A model generated the notes under the pieces. That model made no database searches. It was given only the letters and a program-made list of their open reading frames with translations, and was not told where the DNA came from. The position numbers and the translations under genes were made by a program. A DNA stretch of 64,000 nt, taken from the NCBI GenBank assembly GCA_963932145.1, contig OZ010616.1:55972621-56036620 (forward strand), in the 5' to 3' direction. Positions 54,180 to 64,000 of the stretch are shown here, one piece after another; within the stretch, counting starts at the first letter, position 1; each line of letters opens with the position of its first letter. The DNA comes from Acanthosepion lycidas. Its lineage: Eukaryota > Mollusca > Cephalopoda > Sepiida > Sepiidae.

Positions 54180-54960
54180 CCCTGTAACTCTTGGCCAAAT
54201 CAAATGAGAAGCTCTAAACGATGAGTTTATCAGAAAAAACCAAAATCAAAATGCATGAAAAGGACCAACAGACTTCAGATATTTTCTCTCTATGTGATGA
54301 AGTACTGTTATATAGTGAGCGAGTTGTCATTCCCACAATGCTACAAAGAAGAATTTTGAAAGAGTTCCATGTTGGACATCCAGGGATTTCAAGGATGAAA
54401 AGCCTTATGCACAGTTATGTGTACTGGCTGAACATGGACAAGGATATTGGAAAACATCATAAAATCCTGTAAAAGCTGTGCCTTGGTAGCTAAGGCACCC
54501 CCAGTCAAATATAATTCTTGGCCTAAAATGGACCAACCATGGTCCTGAATGCATGTGGACTTTGCAGGCCTGCTAGACAGATTCTACTATCTCATAGTAG
54601 TAGATAGTTTTTCGAAATGGCCCGAATATGTAGAAAATCCACTACAGATGTTACAATCAATTTCCTCCATGAACTGTTCACCAGATTTGGGGTAGTCGAT
54701 TGTCTAGTGTCCGTTAATGGAACACAACTAATATCCAGTGATTTTAAGTATTTTTGTGAGACCTTCCAGATCAATCATATTACAATCGCCCCATATCACA
54801 CAAGGTCCAACAGACAGGCTGAGCATTTTGTTGATATGCTGAAAAAAGCCCTGAAGAAAGCTAGGGACACACCCACAGAAAAAGCCCTACAAAAGTTCCT
54901 TCAGGTGTATAGAATTATGCCCAATGACAACACACCATCATAATAACCCCCAGCTGAGGA
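54180..54960 (+). pseudogene. mag-like gypsy: integrase
   Basis: Zinc-binding domain: FHVGHPGISRMKSLMHSYVY (54365-54425) and, in another frame, SCKSCALVAKAPP. The catalytic core is PWS.MHVDFAGL (first D), then VVDSFSKWPEY with the second acidic block degraded (RFGVVDCLVSVNGTQLISSD where the family has VSDNGTQF). HITIAPYHTRSNRQAEHFVD follows, keeping the N-G-Q-A-E/E-type helix pattern. Broken by several shifts. Confidence 0.85.
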
Positions 54961-55403
54961 AATGTTTGTGCGTAAAAGCAGGTCTTTGTTCAGCAAGCTA
55001 CTCCTCAAATAAACAAAACTCAGACGAACAAACACTGTACCAAATAAACACTACCAACCCAGAGAGAAAGTTTTTTCTGGATGTTTCAGGATAATAAATC
55101 TTTCTAGGAAATGGATACAATTAAAAAAAGGAAATATGGTTTTCATAATAAAAGGTCCACAGTTTACACACAAGAGACATTTAAACCAAATCAGGAAACA
55201 ACTGTCAGACGATGCTGACAGCAGTCCTCCTGAAGGACAAGAAGGAATGGATGTCATTTATGATACTTTTGACATACAAATACCCCAAGCAGCACCAGAG
55301 CAATGCCATTTAAAGAGGAAAAGGAAAAGAATGGACTTTATCACCATTAATCCTAAGAGGAAAAGATATTAAGACTCCTGCAGAGTTAAGACTTAGGAGG
55401 GGG

Positions 55404-55624
55404 TGTTATGGTAAATTATCCATACACGGATGGACTCTCAGAAGTTACAAATAAAAGCAGGTATTGCTTTTAGAAAAGCTGAGTTTTTTTCCCAACAGTC
55501 AGCTCTGACAGTTTGGACTTAACATTCTTGTTTGTATATTATTGTATTACCGATTTTCATTAAAATATTTGATAACTCAAATCCACTCTTGTGTCTTTAT
55601 TCTGGCCCCAACAAGGCCACAACA
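55404..55624 (+). repeat. Right LTR of mag-like gypsy element
   Basis: Preceded by a polypurine tract AGGAGGGGG. TGTTATGGTAAATTATCCAT to GGCCCCAACA (55613), then AGGCCACAACA and GAAAT. GAAAT also precedes the left LTR, so a 5-bp target duplication is possible if the LTR ends at 55624. Confidence 0.85.
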
Positions 55625-55629
55625 GAAAT

Positions 55630-56793
55630 CATCCTCATTTTATCCATATTCCAGTTGTAAAAAGGACATTTCACTAACAGAACTGCTACTCATTCATATC
55701 ATACCACCCCACAGATCATTACAAATTTAACGTTGGCTCTCAAGATTTGTATTGGGTAAATATCAGTGTAACAAACAAACACACACACACACATATTTAT
55801 GAGCAAACTCATCTGTGTATTTGTGTATGTGTATATATCTACAGGTCATTTGATGAAGTGAAACCTTCTTCTCCAGTGTATAAATCAATGGATCCAGACA
55901 TTGATTCTGATAGATATTTATTGGATATATTCAGTATGATTTGGCATTAATTTGATTTTTTTTTAAGAACATTATGGTCATTTTTGCTAAATGCATAATT
56001 ATCGTATTAGACAACACCAAATGGATTTAACAGAAATAGGTACAAAATACAAGAGTGGGGGGCATAATAATCAGATGCTGGGATTTTCCCAATATGCAAT
56101 AAACAAAAGGGCCTTAATAAAAGAGGGTTGAGAAACCATTTAAAAGGTCAAAGTGTAAAATTAATAAATGAAGTGGGTTTAATAAACTGGGGAGTTGGAA
56201 AATTTCATAAAAAATAATTAATTTAAATATTTTATTAAATGAGAATTATAATATTTTTTTTAAATTAATAAACTTGAAGTTAAAGATTTTATCTCAGTAA
56301 TTCTAATAAGAAAGTAAGTTTTCAAAGAAAACTATTTTACTTTTATTGCAGTCATCAAATATTTTCATGATTGCATAAATCATAAGTTGTTTTTTCATAA
56401 CTAAATAATTCATGAAAAAATCTAGGAATTCCATTTATTATTTTTCTTCTATTTTTAAATAGATTAAATAGATTCAATATTTAATTTGTTTTAGAATTAT
56501 TCTAATAACTTATACTTTTAAGTATAAGTACCTTTACATTTTTAGAAATGTGAGTATCTTAAACTTTTTAATATCAAATAATGTATTTTCATTCTCTCAA
56601 ATGTATGCAGGCATGTGTGTTTATACTGAAATTGACTCAATAAAAAGTAGAGCATTAATGTTGAAATGGTTATGAAGGAGGAGCTGTGTGATATGAATTC
56701 ATATTCAAAAATCCATTTAACCTATAAAAACAACATCAATAAAACTAAATAAGATAAGGAATAATTTGTTAAGAGAACTTTATTAATACTCAC
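55630..56793. other. Intronic sequence without recognised content
   Basis: AT-rich. (CA)n at about 55780-55795. Nothing else seen. Confidence 0.4.
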
Positions 56794-56879
56794 TATTTAG
56801 GTGTCCGTACATCTAGAAATATTGATTTTACATCCAGAGTAATATTTTTCATTTCTGTATTAGGAAGCTTGATTTTAAT
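56794..56879 (-). CDS. DNAAF6: DNAAF6 internal exon (third from the right edge)
   Basis: Acceptor CCTTTTCAG, donor GTGAGT, 86 nt, phase 0 in and phase 2 out. It encodes IKIKLPNTEMKNITLDVKSI followed by FLDVRTPKY. This matches the first strands of the CS-like domain of DNAAF6 ([20 protein letters not shown]...LDLRTP in vertebrates), including the invariant KIKLPNT and RTP. The preceding exon ends exactly at a codon boundary. The next one supplies the last base of the final tyrosine codon. Confidence 0.92.
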
Positions 56880-57029
56880 CTGAAAAGGTTTAAATAAATA
56901 AGTGAACAATAAATTTTCAAATGAAGATTTACATTTTTCAAAGTCTTCATAACATTAAATATGAAATATAAGGAAATAACATTAAATTTTATCATTAAAT
57001 TGAAACTAAATAAACAACAGATTACAAAC

Positions 57030-57520
57030 AAATTTACAAAACATCATGGCCCACTACTCCTTGAAGGTACTGATATTGGTTGGGAGGCATTGTTGATAAC
57101 CTGTTCCAAAATACCCAACAATGTAGTGCATAGTCTGGAGGTGGGCTAAAAGTCAGCAAAATTAGCTTACAGAATTTCTGTACCCTTTTCATTGGTGTGG
57201 CTGAAAATAGCTCTTGATCCATGGCAAACAACAGTACTTTGGGACCTTCTAGTAAACATGCATCAGCACCCTATTTCTCTCCAAATTTGCAGAAAAATAA
57301 GAGCATCTTTTACTCATCAGAAGCCACAATACTCAAGGCCATGACTTGAGCCATACTGAAAGTTCCCTTGACATTACCCTCTTGACTCTGCAAGGCAACA
57401 GTTGCTTTGGAAGTTAAAAGCAACATTCACTGTGAAGATTTTCCTATCAAAGAATATCTTAAGTGTGTACCCATGATCTTTGAGGTAGCTGATCACTTTC
57501 AAGCCACCTGGCTTTCATGA
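57030..57520 (-). pseudogene. Tc1/mariner-superfamily transposase remnant
   Basis: The minus strand in alternating frames reads VISYLKDHGYTLKIFFDRKI, FTVNVAFNFQSNCCLAES, KGTFSMAQVMALSIVASDE, then KRVQKFCKLILLTFSPPPDYA and LGILEQVINNASQP. This block order (DRKxFTVD...KxPxxVMVLGVVASDG...KRVQKFCKENFADFWPPxxxDLNPLDY) is that of a mariner-like transposase common in invertebrates. The segment with the second catalytic aspartate is eroded. Lies in the DNAAF6 intron, same strand as the gene. Confidence 0.72.
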
Positions 57521-58600
57521 ACTCTATGAAGACATGCCTTATCATGATTATGAGTATGATTAAGATCCATGTCATCATGTGTTCTAGTAGTATTGCAGTT
57601 CTATTTTATTTCAGCAGCCGTCTTATGCACAGATGTTGTTGTGTCTTTTGCAATTTTGGTCTAGAAGGCATTAATAAAGTTTTGATTGTACTCTTTGTTG
57701 ATACCACCACTCTAACACTTTCACCCCAGCCCCTCAACCTCCAACGTCTTACTCTCTGGGTTGAGGTGTCTACTCGGTCCTAACCGAACTTAAGGGAGTG
57801 GCCATAGGTCCCCTGAACATCCATAGATTATTCAACCGGTCCACTGGTTTAATCCTGCTTCCTGCTCATGTTGTGTTTGGTTTGATCCAGAAAGCAGAAG
57901 TAATATCCGTCCATTCACGGTTGACTGAAAATGTAGACACGGCTGGAGAGTCTGCTATAAGAAATTTAGAATGCAGCAAAAAAAAATAATATCTGCAGAA
58001 AGCCAGACAAACAACTATTCAATGATTGAATTGTTAATGTCTTTTATATAGCAGAAAAGAATAATATAGAAAAGAAATGGGTTACAGAAAAGAAAAGTAA
58101 TTGATGTAAAAAAATGCATACAACGGATTCTGGACAGAGAGAGAGTTTGTTATGATTAACTTGTTGTTAAATTGTCTCAGAACGATATCTGACTCTTGCA
58201 ATGGGGGAATAAGGTTTCTGTGCACGGCTTAAATTTTATAGTGGCATTCCTCCTTAGCAGTAGTAACAGTAATAGTAATATTCATGGTAGCAGAAGCAGC
58301 AGTACTTATATCAACAGCACATGTTAGCAGACACTTCATTCCAATCTCTGTCGTCACATTCCTCCGTCTCAACGTGCACCTGTGTCTCTCCCATCTGCCT
58401 GTTCGTCCGACTCTACACTCACCTGGGCTAATTCTCTCTCTTCTCTCTTCAAGAAATTTCTCCCATCTCTACTTTGTTTAGCATAATTACGCGTTTATAT
58501 AGAAAAATCCGGCTGGTTACAACTGAACCTTGGCTGCACAGGATTATCACAGGATTTGGGATGTTTCAACCAAAATCATGTGAATTCAAAAGGTCCTTCT
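57521..58600. other. Intronic sequence without recognised content
   Basis: Some GC-richer segments (57700-57960, 58310-58480) and an (AGT/AGC)n patch at 58258-58300. No family identified. Confidence 0.35.
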
Positions 58601-58611
58601 AGCTTACCCAG

Positions 58612-58905
58612 CTCTATTTCAACTTTTAATCGATAAAAATTATTTTGACCATTTCCATTGTCTTCTGATGACCCAAATTCAATGGGTACAACTTCTGGCC
58701 TACATCAAATTTCCACATCAGTAAACAAAATGCTCTGATTTAATTTCACTATTTAAATCTATTCCAAGTTTTAATCAATAAAAATTATTTTGACCATTTC
58801 CATTGTTTTCTAATGACCCAGTTCCAATGGGTACAGCTAATGCCCTAGATCAGATTTAGAAAATTGCTCTGATTTACTTTTGCTGTTCAAATCCAGTCCA
58901 ATTTC
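58612..58905. repeat. 146-bp tandem duplication
   Basis: AAAAATTATTTTGACCATTT, CCATTG(T)CTTC and GCTCTGATTTA occur twice in the same order, starting at 58625 and 58770. Confidence 0.8.
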
Positions 58906-60384
58906 ACTAAAACAAAATAAAATATATGTGTGTTTGTTTGTGTGTGTTTTTCAGACTCTCTCTCCATCACACCACAGCAAGTCCACAAGGATACACTAAT
59001 TGTGTTGGAAATATTTTTTAGGGTCAATTTGTGCATAATGCAATTCTGACATTCTTTGCCATTTGTCTTTCTGTGAAACCATTTCCTATGATTATGGCAC
59101 CGCCTATAGGATCATTAAGTTTGTTGGATAACCAGAATTTATCATGACTTGGATCTGTTTTTTTTTGCAGCCTATGCTAGGACTAAAACATTGAAAGACA
59201 GCCAAGGTGAGAAAATGAAATAATAAACTTCTTTCTAGCTTTGGCAGGTTGTGAAGCTATAATGAAAATTTCTTTTACGGCATATCCCAAAAAATTGGAG
59301 AATTTGACTTTTGTCGAAATTTCAGAAATTATAAAAATAATTTGACTACTGATCACATGTCATAGAACAACACAATACAACAATGGCATTCCTTAAAATA
59401 AGTGTGTATTAATAATTGAGAGTATGATCTTTGTTTTTCGTTTGGTTTTGCATCATTTGATTTTGTGGTTGGTAGGAAAGTTAAAAAGTTTTGCTTTCCC
59501 ATGTGGAACTCCATTACAGAATTGAAGAAAAATTAAATAAATTTCAGTTATATTACTTAAACTCAAAAAGTAACTCATTTTTGTGCTTTTTGTCAGCTCC
59601 AATAATTTGAATTTCTATATTTATATATATTAACCAATTAGTAACATCATATGAGACATGTGATATCCATTAAATTTGCAGACAATTAAGATTTGCTGTT
59701 TGCTACAAAATTTTGGAAGATAAATTCAGAATATGATCAATAATAATTTCCATCCTTAAAATGGATATTTAAAAATTGGAAAGATATTTATTAACCAATA
59801 AACTTGAGATTAATGAATCTAATTTTTTATTTTTTCTGGAGCCAATGTTTCATTATACAAGTTATCAATTTTTAGTTCACTACTTAGTTTTTCAGTTAAC
59901 CTTTGACTAGGGTGTTTGTTTGTTATACAAACAAAACTGAAATTCTCACACTTTATTATTCACATTTTTCACATATTTATTGGAATATATTACACAAAAT
60001 GCATAGCAATACTGACACATAAAAATCATGCAGACTAATTTTGTTACAAGCATCAACAGTAGCAAGCTAGCTTCCCTGATTATTCATGTGGCCAACTGCT
60101 GCAAATTATTATGCATATATAAAACAATGTGCACCCATGTCACACATTTCTGTTTCTCCTATACTAACACAATTCATTCAGGTGCACTGTAAAAAAAGAT
60201 ACACAAAATATTTTGTGTAAATTTGTTTTGCAAAGAATCTTTATAATTGATTTATTTTAACTTGAAAGAAAAATAATACTCAAATAATAAAAAAAATTAT
60301 TTAAATTTGTAAAGTTGTGTTGGAGATTCACTTATTTCTTAACTTTGTCCATGCATATTCCACTGCAGCCACTCTCTAAGTATA

Positions 60385-60905
60385 AAAAAAATTCAGAGAC
60401 AAATATGCAAGATGACAGGTCTTGATCTGGCATCTAGTCTACAATCGCTACCCCACAGATATGCTGTGGCCTCCTTCTATCTCTTCTACAAGTATTTTCA
60501 TGGCAACTGTTCCAATGAGCTACTTTCACTGGTTCCCAGACTGCATGAATTTAAGCGAGCTACCAAGGTGGCATCTCAGTCCCACCCTTTCACTGTCAAA
60601 ATGGTCAAATGTAACTGCCTCTTCTACTCAAACAGCTTCTTCTCCCGTACTTCCCATCTGTGGAACTCCCTTCCCCTTACTTGCTTCCCTGATGGCTATA
60701 ATCTTCAAATATTCAAATGTAATGTCAATTGACATCTGACACCTTGAACTTGTTGCCTGTCTTTATCTGTATCTTTTCCCCAAATATGCCTTTTTACTCT
60801 TGTTCTCAATCCTATGTAACCCTCTTGCATGCTAGTGGCACTCACACCTTGCTTGTGGTGAATTGCTTTTAAAAAAAAAATAAATAAATAAATAAATAAA
60901 TAAAA
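60385..60905 (+). pseudogene. LINE ORF2 C-terminus, 3' UTR and (AAAT)n tail
   Basis: An open frame at 60412-60732 reads TGLDLASSLQSLPHRYAVAS, FYKYFHGNCSNELLSLVPRL, FFSRTSHLWNSLPLTCFPDG and YNLQIFKCNVN. This is the same LINE family as 15300-15850 but less damaged. The 3' UTR with CTTGCTTGTGGTGAATTGCT ends in an A-rich (TAAA)n tail at 60870-60905. 5'-truncated. Confidence 0.78.
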
Positions 60906-61085
60906 TAACATTTCATATCAGTATTTCTATAAATATTTTTTTTTTTTTGAAAAATCAATATTACTAGAGAAAAAGATTAATTTAACATTTTGCTACTACA
61001 TGAAAGTGAAAATATTTTACACTTTTAATTTTCTTATACATTTATTTTATTATATCTTTACATTCAAATATACTTTTATACTTAC

Positions 61086-61182
61086 AATCATATTTTCACA
61101 GCTACTTGTATTTGGAGTTTTATTCCCCATTTGTAAAAAGATATCTTCTGTAGTTACTGACTGTTTGTAAAGAATTTCATAT
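61086..61182 (-). CDS. DNAAF6: DNAAF6 internal exon (second from the right edge)
   Basis: Acceptor TTTCTGTTTTAG and donor GTAAGT, 97 nt, phase 2 in and phase 0 out. It encodes YEILYKQSVTTEDIFLQMGN followed by KTPNTSSCENMI. Vertebrate DNAAF6 has QPEYEIIFKQQVGTEDLFL then the SxCCSELV segment at this place, so YEI..KQ.V.TED.FL is conserved. The first base completes the glutamate codon begun in the 63400-63490 exon. Confidence 0.93.
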
Positions 61183-61866
61183 CTAAAACAGAAATGAACA
61201 AAATTTAATTTGTCATAAAATATTTAACTTGTCTTATTTTAATGTCATCTTGGTAAAGTGACTATCATAAATTTTCTTTTTATTCTAATGGATATAAGTA
61301 TCAAGATTGATAAAATAGCTCTTAAGAATAAGTAATATTTTGTTCACTAACAATTTTCTCATAATTTCTATGCAAATTGATAATGAATACATGTTAGTCT
61401 CTCCAAATATTTTACTACATTTGTCCAAACAGGCAGTCATATATGGACATAGTGCCTGTAATTTAACTTTCATTTAATAGTGTTTATAGTATATAAAAGA
61501 AGGTTAAGAATACTGTAGTTTATTAAAGATGAACACCAAAGATGAATTTAAAAATGTTTATAAATATACAAATGATAGAATATAACAACAGAAAATAGTC
61601 TGCAAAGTGTCAATGAGTAAGACAGATATTGGTTTCAATTCCTGCTGGAATTATTGCAAAACACTTTCCCTTCCACAGTTAATAGGCAGAAGCACACAAA
61701 TGCATGCTGGGATAGGCCTGTCCTTGGTTTCATCTGACTAAGTTTCAGTCTGTCTTGTCTTGAAGTCAGAATGCTATGTTCACTTATCCGAACTTGATCT
61801 TGTGTGTCAACCCCAATTCTTAATTTGTGAATTTTTTGCCATATTACTGTTGATTTTCCTTGCATA

Positions 61867-62041
61867 TGTTGTGTCATAAATAAGAGATGGACTACGACAC
61901 ACTTTACGGCCCCTTCTCCAGATTACAACAGTCAGCCATATTCAAGATTACCAGAAGCGCATGTGATGTGAACCCTGCTTGTATTTTACTGAATAAAGCT
62001 TGGATGAAGTTATCTCCAAGTCTCAGTCTTCATTCTTGACA
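61867..62041 (+). repeat. Possible short solo LTR
   Basis: TGTTGTGTCATAAATAAGAG start, GAATAAAGC polyadenylation-type signal at about 61990, ATTCTTGACA end. The pattern is that of a short gypsy LTR. No target-site duplication seen. Confidence 0.4.
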
Positions 62042-62407
62042 TGTTGTTTGCTGGCTTTCTATTATTTTTTACCCTGTTTTCTTCTTTCATTTTTCTTGCT
62101 ATTGTTTATTGCAAACTTTGTCAATTCTATTTGTTGAACAGTTCTATCATTTATTCCACATTTAACCATGGCTACTTACTCTACAACAGAATAAGCAAAA
62201 ATTGAATACATAAAAAGTATATATTAAAAATGGAAGAGAAAGGGTAATAATAAAACAAAACAAAGACTAAAAATATAATAATAAAAAGCAAAAGAAAAAT
62301 AATTACAAGAGAAATAGTATGTATCCCATTTTCCTAATTACTTAGATAAGTATGAGATAACGATATATATTTTTATATATCAAGAACAATACTGAGGAAA
62401 AATGTAT

Positions 62408-62609
62408 GACAAAGTGGAAAAGATTTTCTTGTAATGTATTTCATCCTCTACACAGGTGCATGAACAAGGGATACTGGAAATTTTTATTTTCTTTTTTTTT
62501 TAATCCATCTCTATTCGTGCACATGTGTAGTCACACCAACATAACAAATTTAGTCTGATGAATTCCTAAAGGATAAAACATGTCACAAGAAAACTTTTTC
62601 CACTTTGTC
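62408..62609. mobile_element. 202-bp relative of the 637-981 inverted-repeat element
   Basis: GACAAAGTGGAAAAGATTTT at the left and the inverse CTTTTTCCACTTTGTC at the right. The right arm contains ACACCAACATAACAAATTTAG and CTGATGAATTCCTAAAGGAT, but the hammerhead GAAA has become TAAA. The left arm is more eroded. Confidence 0.7.
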
Positions 62610-63399
62610 ATATATTTTTCCACTTAGGTAAGTATATATAGAGAACAAATATTTAGAACAAATAAAAGAAATTCTCAGTTTGAATAACAATCTGAGTAAT
62701 GGAAGTTCAGGATATGAATGTGGGTAAGTTATAATTAATGTATTAAACATTTCCCTTGTCGTGATAGAGAGATTTGCATGGTCCTATGACTCTAACGTCA
62801 ATGCAATTGGGAGTTCTAAATTTCTGGGAGGGCCACACTTGGTAGAAAGGTCAAAGACAAGGACCCAGACTAAATGCGACCAACCCCAAAGATCCCAATG
62901 GTGGAACAAGTGGATGTTGATTACAACAGATCTCAACAATTAAACCAGCAGAGGAAGAGGGCTATGAATGGCAAACATGCTACAGAAAGCCCCACTCAGT
63001 CCCAATTACCACAGAGTTAGTGGTAGTTTGTTGCAGTTTCATAACTGTATTCTGCAAGTTTCAATCCATATGTGCCACAGAGGAAGATCATGAAATCAAA
63101 TATGTGGATCACTTCCTGGTCCACTTAAACAAATTCACACCATCATAATTTTCTTCTACTCTAGGTAATCAACAAAGAAAAAATAATTCTTGGATACAAG
63201 ATGAAGACAATGATTAAACATTTCATAAATAATAAAGAAAAGTGAACCAATTTGAACCATATTTTAAAAATGACAGTAACTATACTGACCTACATTTCAT
63301 ATATAAACAAAATTCTGTAATGCTTATACAAATGAATTTAAATTTTAAAATAATTGGAAAATCCTGAATGAATAATATAATGGTTTATCTAAAACTTAC

Positions 63400-63490
63400 T
63401 CTGGTTGCGGACGTGGATCTGAAAGTGAATCAAATTCTGATCCTGCATTGATTTCTTCAGGGTGCCAGATTTCTTTTGACTGACTTAAAT
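63400..63490 (-). CDS. DNAAF6: DNAAF6 (PIH1D3) internal exon, rightmost in window
   Basis: Acceptor TTTATTTTCCTTAG, donor GTAAGT, 91 nt. It encodes LSQSKEIWHPEEINAGSEFD followed by SLSDPRPQPE. Vertebrate DNAAF6 reads SKEIWNSEEVPEGAEFDDMW then DVREQPE at this point, so KEIW.PEE...G.EFD and R.QPE are conserved. With the three exons to the left it forms one continuous frame of about 132 codons to the stop, the C-terminal two thirds of a roughly 200-residue protein. The start codon and N-terminal exons lie beyond 64000. Role: HSP90-linked preassembly of axonemal dynein arms in the cytoplasm. A paralogous PIH-domain protein is the main alternative, but the C-terminal fit favours DNAAF6. Confidence 0.9.
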
Positions 63491-63843
63491 CTAAGGAAAA
63501 TAAAAGATTAACAATAAAGTGCATTATATAGAAAAATCAACAAACTCTTCAAGGGAGATAAGTAAGGAATAAAAAAAATGAGCAGAAGAAAGAGTTACTA
63601 AACGTAACAAAACAAGTTTTTTTTTCTTTTCAATTCATTATATGTTCTTGGTTTGTAGCCTATATCATTGTATATCAAATTTTATAATGAAAATCAATGT
63701 TTTCACAGTATAATTGGTATTAGCCAAACAATTTTTTAAAATATATTTATATTGTAAATAAAACAAGTAAATTCCATCTTATAATATGTTTTTATTTTTT
63801 TTAAATATTCATAATATATTTAGTAGATTTTATTATGTAACAT

Positions 63844-63896
<53 letters not shown>

Positions 63897-64000
63897 GCAT
63901 AGTTAATTATATGTGTTTTAAAATATGTGATATATAAGGATTAATATGGGTTCTAATAAAGATATAATCTCAAAAGAGTAACAAGAACACGGTGTTGGAA
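63491..64000 (-). other. DNAAF6: DNAAF6 upstream intron (partial) with (TA)n
   Basis: AT-rich intron sequence. A (GT)n-(TA)n tract at 63846-63893. The next exon is outside the window. Confidence 0.7.

Larger units (their letters stand above)
39082..56793 (-). other. DNAAF6: DNAAF6 last intron, about 17.7 kb
   Basis: Runs from donor GTGAGT (56793-56788) to acceptor AG before 39081. It is filled with transposable elements listed separately. Stretches 41990-43830 and 48380-51550 are AT-rich and hold nothing I can identify. The long mag-like gypsy copy is antisense to the gene. Confidence 0.82.

Noticed and set aside
57700..57990. Host exon candidate in GC-richer intronic DNA
   Set aside because: No frame with conserved peptide and no splice-site pair consistent with the DNAAF6 phases.
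61630..61866. Extension of the 61867 LTR-like repeat into coding sequence
   Set aside because: The minus-strand frame of 80 codons shows no integrase or other motif.

Overview
This is a eukaryotic, AT-rich, repeat-dense stretch of animal nuclear DNA. It most resembles a cephalopod mollusc of the octopus type. The grounds are very long pure (TA)n tracts, tRNA-Arg-like SINEs, two kinds of Penelope-like element, Tx1-type and other LINE debris, Ty3/gypsy elements, Helentron-like ends, mariner/pogo MITEs, and introns of many kb. The species call is inference; no single feature proves it.

One host gene is identifiable. Four minus-strand exons at 63490-63400, 61182-61086, 56879-56794 and 39081-38955 have consensus splice sites and compatible phases. 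They join into the C-terminal part of DNAAF6 (PIH1D3), a cytosolic axonemal-dynein assembly factor, ending at a TGA stop. Upstream exons lie beyond the right edge. The last intron is about 17.7 kb and holds a decayed mag-like gypsy element with both LTRs, a solo LTR, an 80-bp mariner MITE, Helentron-like debris and several (TA)n tracts.

Layout: 1-3.3 kb holds a tRNA-like sequence, an inverted-repeat element with hammerhead-ribozyme-like cores in both arms, and a 5'-truncated Penelope element (RT plus GIY-YIG). 3.3-7.7 kb has a 470-bp inverted-repeat element, minisatellites and dispersed repeats. 7.75-11.93 kb is a complete but broken gypsy element with two LTRs. 12.2-14.8 kb is an antisense Penelope element abutting a 5'-truncated LINE. 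14.9-23.2 kb is LINE debris, MITEs, and GC-rich structured repeats linked to an LTR-like sequence, one copy of which carries a pogo-type MITE while its sister preserves the empty site. 23.2-26 kb holds a second Penelope remnant and a pseudogene of a multicopy invertebrate family of unknown function, split by two SINEs. 27-33.5 kb is LINE and SINE material. 33.8-38.2 kb has a dispersed repeat, a Helentron-like piece and a third gypsy remnant in which a gag segment became a 140-bp satellite. 38.9-64 kb is the DNAAF6 locus.

No mobile element here has an uninterrupted reading frame, so all look inactive. The strongest leads are the hammerhead-like cores in opposite orientation, the gag-derived satellite, the paralogous empty site, the structured GC-rich repeat, and the LINE/SINE pair sharing a 3' hairpin tail.
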